Assembly: GCA_007123465.1 (NCBI GenBank)
Contig: SKLB01000064.1
Coordinates: 1-15,457 of the forward strand
Origin: Spirochaetales bacterium
GTDB lineage: Bacteria; Spirochaetota; Spirochaetia; DSM-27196; PWMO01
Length of the DNA: 15,457 bases
Direction of reading: 5' to 3'
Shown piece after piece: positions 1 through 7,316 of this stretch (its first letter is position 1; every line of letters starts with the position of its first letter). The notes beneath the pieces are model-generated. The model had not been told where the DNA came from. It saw nothing but the letters and a program-made list of their open reading frames with translations, and searched no databases. The position numbers and the translations under genes were made by a program.

Positions 1-36
1 GTTCGCTACGACGTGAATATCGCCGGCACAGAGTAG
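1..36 (+). CDS. 3' end of an unidentified upstream gene (partial)
   Basis: Frame 1 is open from the window edge to a TAG at 34-36 and encodes the tail VRYDVNIAGTE. The next gene starts 5 nt later, a spacing typical of an operon, which is the main reason to take this frame as real. Only 11 codons are visible, so no function can be given and the reading frame could be chance. Confidence 0.4.
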   Translation, partial: VRYDVNIAGTE

Positions 37-41
37 GTAAC

Positions 42-776
42 ATGAAGGTTCTTCTGGTTTCCGAGCGCCAGGATCTCCGCGGGCAGCTCGATCGTCACTT
101 CAACCCGCTGGGTCTGGAAGTCATACAGTATTGGAATCCGATCAAGGCGATGGACAACATCGACGAGATTGATCCCGACGTTGTGCTGTTCAGCGCCGGG
201 GATTTTCCACGCCATTGGAAGCCGTTTCTGACGTTCCTGCGCAACCACCGTACCCGCTACACCACCGTATTTGTGCTGCTGCGGCCAAAGGGTTTTGCGT
301 TTGAAGAGGCTTCCAAAGCGCAGCATCTCGGGGTCAACGGTCTGGCTGACGATTCACTCGCCGATCGCGACGATATCAGCCACCTGCGTGATCTGATTGT
401 GCGTTACAAGGAGATTCGTGATCAGCGGCACAGCAAGCGCTATGTACCGCACCCTGAAGACCGCATAGAGTTCATCTTCTCGCACCCGCGCACGCTGCAG
501 TTTGTCACCGGCCGGATCGAAGATATCTCCGCCAGCGGTTTGCGCTTTGTACCGCACCGTTCACAGATCACCGGTGAGATTGAAGCCAAAGCGCACCTGC
601 GCCACTGTTCGCTCAGACTGGGAGATTCGATTCTCAACCTTGCCTGTGAAGTTATACGCAACGACGGATCGCTCAGTTTACGCTTCCACGATCCCGAAGG
701 TGACGTTCAGGAGAGCGTAGAATGGTACCTCGGTGAACACTCCAAACGCGAACTCGGTATTCTCGGCGCTCGCTGA
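42..776 (+). CDS. PilZ-domain protein with degenerate receiver-like N-terminus
   Basis: This 244-aa protein is predicted to bind cyclic di-GMP through a C-terminal PilZ domain (about residues 125-235). The binding motifs look intact: RxxxR at R129-R133 and DxSxxG at D161-G166. Residues 1-120 look like a response-regulator fold (MKVLLVSE start, a beta strand ending VVLFSAGD). However, the acidic pair expected after the first strand is replaced by SER, so phosphorylation is doubtful; D54 is the only candidate acceptor. No membrane segment or signal peptide is seen. The start is the first ATG after the upstream stop. The protein probably senses c-di-GMP for motility, surface behaviour or transcription, but its partner is unknown. 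The PilZ call is firm; the pseudo-receiver call is an inference from fold-like pattern. Confidence 0.85.
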   Translation: MKVLLVSERQDLRGQLDRHFNPLGLEVIQYWNPIKAMDNIDEIDPDVVLFSAGDFPRHWKPFLTFLRNHRTRYTTVFVLLRPKGFAFEEASKAQHLGVNGLADDSLADRDDISHLRDLIVRYKEIRDQRHSKRYVPHPEDRIEFIFSHPRTLQFVTGRIEDISASGLRFVPHRSQITGEIEAKAHLRHCSLRLGDSILNLACEVIRNDGSLSLRFHDPEGDVQESVEWYLGEHSKRELGILGAR

Positions 777-807
777 GCTGCTGCTGTGACAGGCGGGCGC
801 AATTATG

Positions 808-836
808 TTGACAGCCCTTAGCTCAGGGCCTACACT
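808..836 (+). promoter_or_regulatory. Sigma-70 promoter, possibly for a leaderless mRNA
   Basis: TTGACA (808-813) is followed by exactly 17 nt and TACACT (831-836). The -35 is consensus and the -10 matches at 4 of 6 positions. The ATG of the next gene is at 843, 6 nt after the -10, where transcription would be expected to start. No Shine-Dalgarno sequence lies within 12 nt of that ATG. Confidence 0.7.
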
Positions 837-842
837 TTTTGT

Positions 843-1163
843 ATGAGCGCAACCCGCTACCTCGAAAACCTGCCGGCCCACGACATCGCGCGCTACGTCT
901 CCAGCGATACCTATCGCGGCAAGAGCACACCATTCGAGGGTGCACCGCGCAAGCACCCCTATGACGCTCACCGTATTCTGCTGGTACCGGCGCCGCTGGA
1001 GAACCCTCATCTGATATACGAATTCCTGATTGCCGACGTCCTGCATGCCGAAGAATTAAGCAGCGTGGTTACCGAACAAGGCGACAGTCTTCAGACCGTG
1101 CGCCTGTGGATCAAGCACGAGAGTGTTGGTCTGCGCATGGAACCGTTTCGTGTCACACCGTAG
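843..1163 (+). CDS. Conserved-looking small protein of unknown function (106 aa)
   Basis: This is a soluble, charged 106-aa protein with no signal peptide, membrane segment or cysteine cluster. It opens with MSATRYLENLPAHDIARYVS, has a basic central stretch (GAPRKHPYD), then alternating beta-like segments (HRILLVPAP, YEFLIADVLHAEEL, TVRLWIKHESVGLRMEPF). It does not match a family I can name. The pattern resembles a small globular beta-rich domain. The ATG at 843 follows a strong promoter at the spacing expected for a leaderless transcript. The stop is 14 nt before the radical SAM gene, so the two probably share a transcript. The coding call rests on this context and on the plausible protein composition. 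Confidence 0.7.
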   Translation: MSATRYLENLPAHDIARYVSSDTYRGKSTPFEGAPRKHPYDAHRILLVPAPLENPHLIYEFLIADVLHAEELSSVVTEQGDSLQTVRLWIKHESVGLRMEPFRVTP

Positions 1164-1177
1164 ACCCAGCTAATACT

Positions 1178-2164
1178 ATGACTGCACGCTACTTTGAGCG
1201 GCATAACGACAGACTGCGCTGTAAACTCTGTCCGCATAACTGCAGCATTGCAGAAGGCAAGAGCGGGCTGTGCGGTGTACGCACAAACGCTGCCGGAAAA
1301 TTGGAACTTCCGTTTTACGGCGCAATATCGGCGCTGAATGCCGATCCGATTGAGAAGAAGCCGCTCTATCATTTCTTTCCCGGCAGCGACATCCTGTCGG
1401 TTGGCTTTCTCGGCTGTCCGCTGCGCTGCCGGTTCTGCCAGAACTACCGCATCTCACAGGCAACAACTGCGCGCACACAGACCATGACACCGGCCGAAGT
1501 AGTCCGGGCGGCAGAACGCAGCGCAGCTATCGGCGTTGCCTACACCTACAACGAGCCGATCATCCACATTGAATTCGTGCTCGAGACCGCCCGTCTGGCG
1601 CGCGAGGCGGGGCTTCAGAACGTACTGGTAACCTCCGGGCAAATCAACAGCGAGCCGGCGGCCGAACTGTTTGCCGCAATGGACGCCGCAAATATCGATC
1701 TCAAGGGCTTCAACGAGCAGTTCTATCGTCGTGAACTAGGAGGCAGTCTGGAGAGTGTCAAACAATCGATATCGATTGCCGCCGGGCTCTGCCACGTCGA
1801 GGTTACCACGCTGGTCATTCCCGGCAAGAACGACAGCCCGGATGAGATTGATTCAATCGCGGCATTCATTGCCGCGATAGACACAGAGATTCCGTATCAC
1901 CTCTCAGGCTACTACCCCGCTTATCAGTACGTTACCGAAGCAACCAGTCCCGAGCTAATCGCCTCCCTGGTCAAGGATGCCCGGCGCCACCTGCGCTTTG
2001 TCTACAGCGGCAATATCGGCGCCTCCAATGACACCAATTGTCCCGCGTGTGGCCGGCTCCTGCTGCAGCGCAACGGCTATCACACGCGTATCGTTGGTCT
2101 GCACGGAACAAAGTGCAGTGGATGTGGCACTACGCTGCCATTTCGCGGCGTATCGAGCACTTGA
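1178..2164 (+). CDS. AmmeMemoRadiSam-type radical SAM enzyme (PflA-like)
   Basis: This 328-aa radical SAM protein carries CxxxCxxC at C80, C84 and C87, which would ligate the [4Fe-4S] cluster that cleaves S-adenosylmethionine. The N-terminus has the family's extra cysteines (C15, C18, C22, C32, pattern CKLCPHNC...GLCGVR). The C-terminus carries two zinc-ribbon-like pairs (C288/C291 and C313/C316). This arrangement fits the radical SAM member of the AmmeMemoRadiSam group, whose substrate is unknown; it was once annotated as pyruvate formate-lyase activase. The partner A and B genes (AMMECR1-like and Memo-like) are not in the window. I chose ATG 1178 because an upstream GTG at 1106 would overlap the preceding gene by 58 nt and add residues unlike the family. 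There is no Shine-Dalgarno, so coupling to the preceding gene is likely. Confidence 0.88.
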   Translation: MTARYFERHNDRLRCKLCPHNCSIAEGKSGLCGVRTNAAGKLELPFYGAISALNADPIEKKPLYHFFPGSDILSVGFLGCPLRCRFCQNYRISQATTARTQTMTPAEVVRAAERSAAIGVAYTYNEPIIHIEFVLETARLAREAGLQNVLVTSGQINSEPAAELFAAMDAANIDLKGFNEQFYRRELGGSLESVKQSISIAAGLCHVEVTTLVIPGKNDSPDEIDSIAAFIAAIDTEIPYHLSGYYPAYQYVTEATSPELIASLVKDARRHLRFVYSGNIGASNDTNCPACGRLLLQRNGYHTRIVGLHGTKCSGCGTTLPFRGVSST

Positions 2165-2189
2165 CACTTGCGCCGCGTTCCGATAATTT
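2161..2189 (+). promoter_or_regulatory. Promoter for tRNA-Asn
   Basis: TTGACA (2161-2166) overlaps the TGA stop of the radical SAM gene. The -10 is either TAATTT at 2184-2189 (17-nt spacer) or GATAAT at 2182-2187 (15-nt spacer, better match). Start of transcription would fall about 10-15 nt before the mature tRNA 5' end at 2208. Confidence 0.6.
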
Positions 2190-2207
2190 AAGCCTCGATT
2201 CTTATAT

Positions 2208-2280
2208 TCCCCTGTAGCTCAGCTGGTAGAGCGGGTGGCTGTTAACCACCAAGTCGTTGGTTCGAGTCCAACCGGGGGAG
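2208..2280 (+). tRNA. tRNA-Asn (anticodon GUU)
   Basis: A full cloverleaf can be drawn. The acceptor stem is 2208-2214 with 2273-2279 (one T-G pair), the D stem 2217-2220 with 2229-2232, and the anticodon stem 2234-2238 with 2246-2250 around the loop CTGTTAA. The T stem is 2256-2260 with 2268-2272 around TTCGAGT. The anticodon GTT is at 2241-2243 and the discriminator is G2280. The 3' CCA is not encoded, so it must be added by nucleotidyltransferase. Confidence 0.97.
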
Positions 2281-2288
2281 CGTTTACG

Positions 2289-2313
2289 GGCGGTTGCACG
2301 TCCGGCAGCCGCC
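2289..2313. terminator. Hairpin between convergent tRNA-Asn and GAF gene
   Basis: GGCGGTTGC (2289-2297) pairs with GCAGCCGCC (2305-2313): 9 bp including one G-U, with a 7-nt loop. It directly abuts the stop codon of the minus-strand gene and lies 8 nt after the tRNA. Neither strand has a T tract, so intrinsic termination is uncertain; it may instead protect a 3' end or help termination in both directions. Confidence 0.45.
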
Positions 2314-3450
2314 TCATAGTGGAAACGAGAGTCGGAACAGAATGCCGTCAATTCTGCTGCTACTCTGCGTCGCGTTCAACTTGTTGAGCAGGTGCCGGAT
2401 CATCAGGTGTGCCATCCCATCCAGCGGTTCCTGCGCCGGGTACGGAACTCCAGCGCTGTCGCGCGCGGTAATTGTGAGTTCTCCACGCTGCTCGTGCGGG
2501 AGAAGCGTCATAGTAAGATCGGGTGCTTCCAGAGCCTGTTCGCAGCGTTCCGCCAGTGCCGTCAGCACTTCTGTAATGATCATGACGACACTCAGCGCAG
2601 CCTCGACACCGATTTCGACCGGCGCCACGTCGATGTTGATCGAGCGCTGAGCATCGTCTTCAAAGATGCACGTTCGAATCTCGCTGAAATGGTGTTGCAG
2701 CCCGCCGAAGAGTTCCTGAGCATTGACGCGGGTTGAACTGCACTTCTCGGCGAAGACCCGATGGGCGTGAACGGCAGCACCGAGGCGCGCGCGAGTCCGT
2801 TCTACCAGAGCCTGCATTGGTGTTTCACTGAGCGTAGCGCTATGTACCGTCAGCATGCTGCTTACCAGGCTGATTGCGGCTATCGCGGCAGCATCGGCAT
2901 CCGAACGGCCACCCGGCGACAGAACCTGGCCCAGCGTGATTGTCAATGCAAACAACAGGTCCAGTTCGGCGTTGCACCAGTTGCGCTCGCGTTTGCAGTC
3001 ATCAAACCCTACAAAGCCCTTCAACGCACCACCAACAAACAGCGGCAGTATCAACAGTGAACGGATCCCCTGTTGACGCAGCTTCGGCTGCTCCGCTTCA
3101 GGAAACTGATCGATACTGCCGTATACTGGGCGAAACGCCAGAAAAGAGTCCAGCCAGCGAGAATAGCCTGCTTCACGCAGAGCGATGTTCTGGAGCTCCT
3201 GGTTATCAATCTGTGGTTCCACCCCCGCTGCAACCCATTCGAAACGCTGACTGGCCCACGTTACCCCTGAGCTATCGACGTGCGTTTCAAAAACATAAAC
3301 CCGGTCCACTTCTGCCGCGGTTCCCACCTTGCCAAACGCGCTGTTGACCGCGGTTGTCAGATCGCTGCTTGAGAGAAGCGAACGATGCGCCTGCAGCACC
3401 TCGTTCATTACATTGTCAAGTCCGGCGTACCTACGCCCCTGAGAACTCAT
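2314..3450 (-). CDS. GAF-domain protein with degenerate HisKA_2-type kinase core
   Basis: This 378-aa cytoplasmic protein begins with a GAF sensor domain (about residues 15-180; typical end GALKGFVGFDDCKRERNW). The remainder follows the layout of HisKA_2/HWE histidine kinases: a helix like the dimerisation helix (AAISLVSSMLTVHSATLSE), then RTRARLGAAVHAHRVF, then an ATPase-like region. The key residues are missing. The segment normally carrying the phospho-acceptor H-x-x-K-N-N reads SDADAAAIAA, the N-box asparagine is lost in EVLTALAERCEQA, and the glycine lid is weak. I infer a pseudokinase or ligand-sensing scaffold. Its ATG overlaps the typA stop codon (TAATG), so it is probably translated by coupling with the GTPase. 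The ligand is unknown. Confidence 0.75.
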   Translation of the reverse strand: MSSQGRRYAGLDNVMNEVLQAHRSLLSSSDLTTAVNSAFGKVGTAAEVDRVYVFETHVDSSGVTWASQRFEWVAAGVEPQIDNQELQNIALREAGYSRWLDSFLAFRPVYGSIDQFPEAEQPKLRQQGIRSLLILPLFVGGALKGFVGFDDCKRERNWCNAELDLLFALTITLGQVLSPGGRSDADAAAIAAISLVSSMLTVHSATLSETPMQALVERTRARLGAAVHAHRVFAEKCSSTRVNAQELFGGLQHHFSEIRTCIFEDDAQRSINIDVAPVEIGVEAALSVVMIITEVLTALAERCEQALEAPDLTMTLLPHEQRGELTITARDSAGVPYPAQEPLDGMAHLMIRHLLNKLNATQSSSRIDGILFRLSFPL

Positions 3451-5273
3451 TAGTGCGTACCGCCGCGTCTGCGTTCACCTGCGGGGAGCACCGACTTGCG
3501 GACGCGCACCGATTGCGGCGTGACTTCGACTAACTCATCCTCGCGGATGAAGTTGATTGCAGCCTCCAGAGGCATCAGTCGCGGCGGGGTCAGAATGACG
3601 TTGTCATCACGCCCGGCTGCGCGCATGTTGCTGAGCTTTTTGGTTTTGCACGGATTCACATCGAGGTCATTGTCCCGGTTATGCTCCCCGACCACCATGC
3701 CCTCGTATACTGCGGTACCCGGGCCAATGAAAAGCTGTCCGCGCGGCTCGAGGTTGAACAGAGCGTAGGCTACCGCCTGCCCATGCCGATCGGAGACCAG
3801 CGAACCGGTTGAACGCGACGGGAAATCACCGCGGTACGCTTCGTAGCCTTCCAGGTAGGCGTTCATGATTCCCGTCCCGCGCGTGTCGGTGAGGAACTCA
3901 TCGCGGAAGCCTATCAGCGAACGTGACGGCACCGAGAACTCGAGCCGCGCCCGGCCGCGCGCGTGGTTTACCAGGTTGACCAGCCGTCCCTTGCGGATAG
4001 ACAGCTTCTCGGTGACGATGCCGACATACTCCTCACCACAATCGATAAACAGCCGCTCTATCGGTTCCTGCCGCTCGCCATCGCGCATCTGAAAGATTAC
4101 CTGCGGCCGTCCCACGCCCATTTCGTACCCTTCGCGGCGCATGGTTTCGATAAGAATAGCCATCTGGAACTCACCACGCCCCTGCACCACATAGCCTTCG
4201 CCGTCGGCTGCGCTTTCCACCCGCAGCGATACGTTGCGCATTGTTTCTTTGCTCAGCCGCTCACCGAGCCTGGTGGACTGCACGTATCGTCCTTCTTTGC
4301 CGGCAAACGGCGAGTTATTGCGCAGAAACCGCATCGCGACGGTAGGCTCGTCCACCGCGATGCGCCGGCGCGCCTTCGGCTGTTCGGCGGTACAGATAGT
4401 GTCGCCGATGTGCACCTCGTCGATCCCCGAAAGCACCGCGATATCGCCGGGCTCGGCCTGGTCGGTCTCGCTTATCGACAGACCGTCGTAGACCTGCAGC
4501 CGCGACACCTTGAGCGTGCGCTGCTGTCCGTCGATGTCGATCCTTACAAGCGGAACACCCGATCGTACGCTACGGTTATGAACCCGCCCGATCGCCAGAC
4601 GACCGAGGTAGTCCGAATAGCCAAGGTCGGACACCAGCATCTGAAACGGCTTCTCCGCTCGAACCGCCGGAGCAGGGATTTGCTCTACGATCAGGTCCAG
4701 CAGCAGATCGAGGTTGTGCGCCGGTTCCTCCGGCGAACGCTGCGCAATTCCGTCGCGCGCCACGGCGTACAGCAGCGGAAACTCGTACTGCTCGTCGGTA
4801 GCATCCAGATCGATAAACAGATCGGAAATCTCGTTCAGCACCTCCTGTGGCCGGGCATCCTTACGGTCGATCTTGTTGATTACCACGATAACCTTGAGTC
4901 CGGCCTCGAGGGTCTTCTTGAGCACAAAACGCGTCTGCGGCAGCGGCCCCTCGGCGGCGTCAACCAGCAACAGGGCACCATCGGCCATCGACAGTGCGCG
5001 CTCCACTTCTCCGCCAAAATCAGCGTGCCCCGGGGTATCGATGATATTGATCTTGACGTCCTTCCAGCGTACGGCACAGTTCTTGGCCGCGATGGTTATT
5101 CCGCGCTCGCGCTCCAGATCAAGGCGGTCCATCAGGCGTTCCTGGACCACCTGGCCGTCACGGAACACGCCGCTGCGTTTGAACATTGCATCGACCAGCG
5201 TGGTCTTGCCGTGGTCTACATGCGCAATAATGGCAATATTGCGAATACCCTGATTGTGCTGTTGGCTGCTCAT
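3450..5273 (-). CDS. typA: TypA/BipA ribosome-associated GTPase
   Basis: This 607-aa translational GTPase has the family's usual length. It binds ribosomes and helps 50S assembly and growth under stress, especially cold. The G motifs are clear near the N-terminus: AHVDHGKTT (G1), RERGITI with the switch region, DTPGHADFGGEVER (G3), and NKID (G4). EF-G-like domains III and V follow (for example GRGEFQMAILIETMRREG), as does the TypA-specific C-terminal domain (LFIGPGTAVYEGMVVGEHNRDNDLDVNPCKTKKLSNMRAAG). Its ATG overlaps the apeB stop codon by 4 nt (ATGA), and its stop overlaps the GAF gene start, giving a tightly packed three-gene unit. No lesion is seen. Confidence 0.97.
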   Translation of the reverse strand: MSSQQHNQGIRNIAIIAHVDHGKTTLVDAMFKRSGVFRDGQVVQERLMDRLDLERERGITIAAKNCAVRWKDVKINIIDTPGHADFGGEVERALSMADGALLLVDAAEGPLPQTRFVLKKTLEAGLKVIVVINKIDRKDARPQEVLNEISDLFIDLDATDEQYEFPLLYAVARDGIAQRSPEEPAHNLDLLLDLIVEQIPAPAVRAEKPFQMLVSDLGYSDYLGRLAIGRVHNRSVRSGVPLVRIDIDGQQRTLKVSRLQVYDGLSISETDQAEPGDIAVLSGIDEVHIGDTICTAEQPKARRRIAVDEPTVAMRFLRNNSPFAGKEGRYVQSTRLGERLSKETMRNVSLRVESAADGEGYVVQGRGEFQMAILIETMRREGYEMGVGRPQVIFQMRDGERQEPIERLFIDCGEEYVGIVTEKLSIRKGRLVNLVNHARGRARLEFSVPSRSLIGFRDEFLTDTRGTGIMNAYLEGYEAYRGDFPSRSTGSLVSDRHGQAVAYALFNLEPRGQLFIGPGTAVYEGMVVGEHNRDNDLDVNPCKTKKLSNMRAAGRDDNVILTPPRLMPLEAAINFIREDELVEVTPQSVRVRKSVLPAGERRRGGTH

Positions 5274-6553
5274 GCGAAGTAACCCCGCAGTACGTCACGC
5301 AACGCTACCACATCCGCCAGCGCAGCGGTCTCGCGGATGCTGTGCATCGCGAGCAGTGGTATACCCACGTCTATAGTAGCAATGCCGGTGTGCGCGGCGC
5401 TGAATGGCCCCACCGTGCTACCGGGGCGCATATCGGCGCGGCTGACCAGTTGCTGCATCGGGTGCCCTTCTCGGCGACAAAGAGCGGCAAACGCGGCTTC
5501 CAGCTCGGGGGTTCCGGCGTAACGCTGATTGGCGTCGCTCTTCAGCACCGGTCCGCCTCCGAGCAGCGGAGCGTAGGCGCTGTCGTGTTTATCGCGATAG
5601 CTCGGGTGCAGGCCATTGGCGGCGTCGTTTGAGATGATGGTGGATGCTGCCGCTGCGCGGTAGCGAGCCTCCGCCGGCTCCCCGGCCAGCGTCACGATAC
5701 GTTCCATGACGTGCGCCAATAGGACCGAATCGGCGCCCGACCAGCTTCGGCTGCCAATCTCTTCGTGATCGTAGAAGACGGCCATCGCGGTTGTTGCCGC
5801 GGTCTTCGCTGCGCACAACGCCTCGCACACCGTCAGGCAGCCGGCCTTGTTATCGATTTGCGACGCGCTGAACAGCGTCTGTGACAGTCCCGTGCGTGTT
5901 GCCGGCTGCGTATCACGGAGGAACATCTCAGCCCTGATGATTGTGGATGCCTGCACCCCGGCCACGCGCGCTGCGGCCTGCAGCAGGGCGTCGTGCGGCT
6001 GGACTCCCGAATGCCGGTCCGCGCCGATATCCAGTACGGCGTGCAGGTGATCGTGCGCACTATAGGCAAAGCCTTCGTTCAGCTTGCGGTTCAGGTGGAT
6101 TGCGAGATTGGGTATCACCGCGCACGGTTGCTGCAAAGCGAACGGAACCACCAGCGGTGGCTGCAGTTTCTCCTGCTCTACCACTAACGCCCCGGCGATG
6201 CTGAGATCGCGGTCAAGCCAGCTGGAGTAGATCGGTGAACCGTAGACTTCTACCGGGGCAACCAGATAGCCGCTCTCGTTGCGCACCGCGGCGTGTTTCA
6301 GCTTCAGTGCCGGACTGTCTGTGTGCGCGGTAGCGACGTGGAACCCGCTCTCGCCCGGCGGCGAATGTCCGCTGATCCACGCCACCACGCTTGCACCGCG
6401 GGTCACAAAGTAGCGTTCGCCGCGCTCCAGCTGCCACGGCTGTCGTGGATCGAGACGGGCGAAGCCATTGGCGCTCAACCGGTCGGTCAGCTGGAGCGCG
6501 GTGTGCTGCGCTGTAGGAGTGGAATCGAGAAAGTCGAAAAGCTGATCCTGCAT
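5270..6553 (-). CDS. apeB: M18-family aminopeptidase (aspartyl aminopeptidase type)
   Basis: This 427-aa protein has the expected length for bacterial M18 metallopeptidases, cytosolic di-zinc enzymes that remove N-terminal, often acidic, residues from peptides. Family blocks in order are AHTDSPALKLK (metal-binding His/Asp), VEVYGSPIYSSWLDRDLSIAG, SQIDNKAGC (bridging Asp), FYDHEEIGSRSWSGADS (catalytic and metal-binding Glu pair), SNDAANGLHP, and a C-terminal GSTVGPFSAAHTGIATIDVGIPLLAMHS block. An SD-like GAGGT lies about 9 nt before the ATG. A TATACT hexamer (6589-6594, minus strand) lies in the 64-nt gap upstream but has no convincing -35. Since no terminator is seen after the methyltransferase operon, readthrough may also express it. 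It is first in the apeB-typA-GAF overlap unit. Confidence 0.95.
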   Translation of the reverse strand: MQDQLFDFLDSTPTAQHTALQLTDRLSANGFARLDPRQPWQLERGERYFVTRGASVVAWISGHSPPGESGFHVATAHTDSPALKLKHAAVRNESGYLVAPVEVYGSPIYSSWLDRDLSIAGALVVEQEKLQPPLVVPFALQQPCAVIPNLAIHLNRKLNEGFAYSAHDHLHAVLDIGADRHSGVQPHDALLQAAARVAGVQASTIIRAEMFLRDTQPATRTGLSQTLFSASQIDNKAGCLTVCEALCAAKTAATTAMAVFYDHEEIGSRSWSGADSVLLAHVMERIVTLAGEPAEARYRAAAASTIISNDAANGLHPSYRDKHDSAYAPLLGGGPVLKSDANQRYAGTPELEAAFAALCRREGHPMQQLVSRADMRPGSTVGPFSAAHTGIATIDVGIPLLAMHSIRETAALADVVALRDVLRGYFA

Positions 6554-6617
6554 GTAGTAGTACCTCGGGTAGTGGCTGGTGGCGTGCCAGTATACGCGAA
6601 TTGGTCCCGCTGCGCTA

Positions 6618-7316
6618 CTACCCTGCTCTCAACGGACGGAATCTGCAGACTTCCCTGATCGTGCAGCGATCGCAGTTCGATTCACCTTCGCTCCCCATCT
6701 CGTCCGGGCCAATACCAAAGGCCATACTGAGCGACTTGAACGGCACCATCACGTTGGACTCGGTAAGCGCTATTCTGTCTGAGGGAATCTCAGCGGCCAG
6801 CAGCTCAAATATCACGCGCTGGTCATCAATCAACCAATCAGACTCGCCGGGACTCAGATAGGTGCTGGTTCGGTAGCCTTCATTATCCTTAACCGTCTGC
6901 ATGGCCCAGCTGTAGAACATGCAGCGAAGATCATCAACAGCCCACGACGCTACGCCGTCGAGTATGATCCCCTCGAGCATCGAGCCGCCCTTCATCAGCG
7001 CCTTTGCCTTAGCCTCAAGCGCGGGTCCAACGGTGCACACAGCCACTATAAGCTCGTGAGCACCGGCAACCACTGCAGCCAGCGGTCCACTGCCAACTTT
7101 ACTTCCGTTCTGCAGCAGGACTTTGTCGTGCACCTGTCCGGTTATCGCAAAACGGTTCCAGACCACCAGCGGGTCCGCCAGAGATTGAAGGTTGATAGCG
7201 GCGTGATCGAGAACCCAGCGGTAGTCGGGATGCCTGAGCCGCTTCTCTATGGCGCCACCGGCGTAGCTCAACACCGCGGTTTGATCGAGTTCGAAGTGGA
7301 AATCACTCTTGATCAT
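6618..7316 (-). CDS. MetH-activation-domain-like protein of the corrinoid methyltransferase operon
   Basis: This 232-aa protein resembles the AdoMet-binding reactivation domain of B12-dependent methionine synthase, a stand-alone version of which often accompanies corrinoid methyltransferases. The recognisable segment is YLSPGESDWLIDDQRVIFEL; the family normally has PGY, so the conserved tyrosine is glutamate here. The C-terminus has a cysteine motif CxxCx5C (C215, C218, C224) that could hold an Fe-S cluster or metal. Its ATG overlaps the RACo stop (ATGA), with SD GAGGTGA just upstream, so it is co-translated with the activator. The likely role is to hold or help reduce the corrinoid protein during repair. 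The family call is good; the mechanism is inferred. Confidence 0.8.
   Translation of the reverse strand: MIKSDFHFELDQTAVLSYAGGAIEKRLRHPDYRWVLDHAAINLQSLADPLVVWNRFAITGQVHDKVLLQNGSKVGSGPLAAVVAGAHELIVAVCTVGPALEAKAKALMKGGSMLEGIILDGVASWAVDDLRCMFYSWAMQTVKDNEGYRTSTYLSPGESDWLIDDQRVIFELLAAEIPSDRIALTESNVMVPFKSLSMAFGIGPDEMGSEGESNCDRCTIREVCRFRPLRAG

Noticed and set aside
1106..1177. Upstream GTG extension of the radical SAM gene
   Set aside because: It would overlap the preceding gene by 58 nt and adds 24 residues unlike the family N-terminus.
3963..5282. 439-codon plus-strand open frame opposite typA
   Set aside because: It is the antisense shadow of a certain gene; its predicted protein has no recognisable family features and it lacks its own signals. 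Long antisense frames are expected in GC-rich coding DNA.
6589..6594. TATACT as promoter for apeB (minus strand)
   Set aside because: The hexamer is good and well placed, but no -35 or extended -10 could be found at 16-18 nt.
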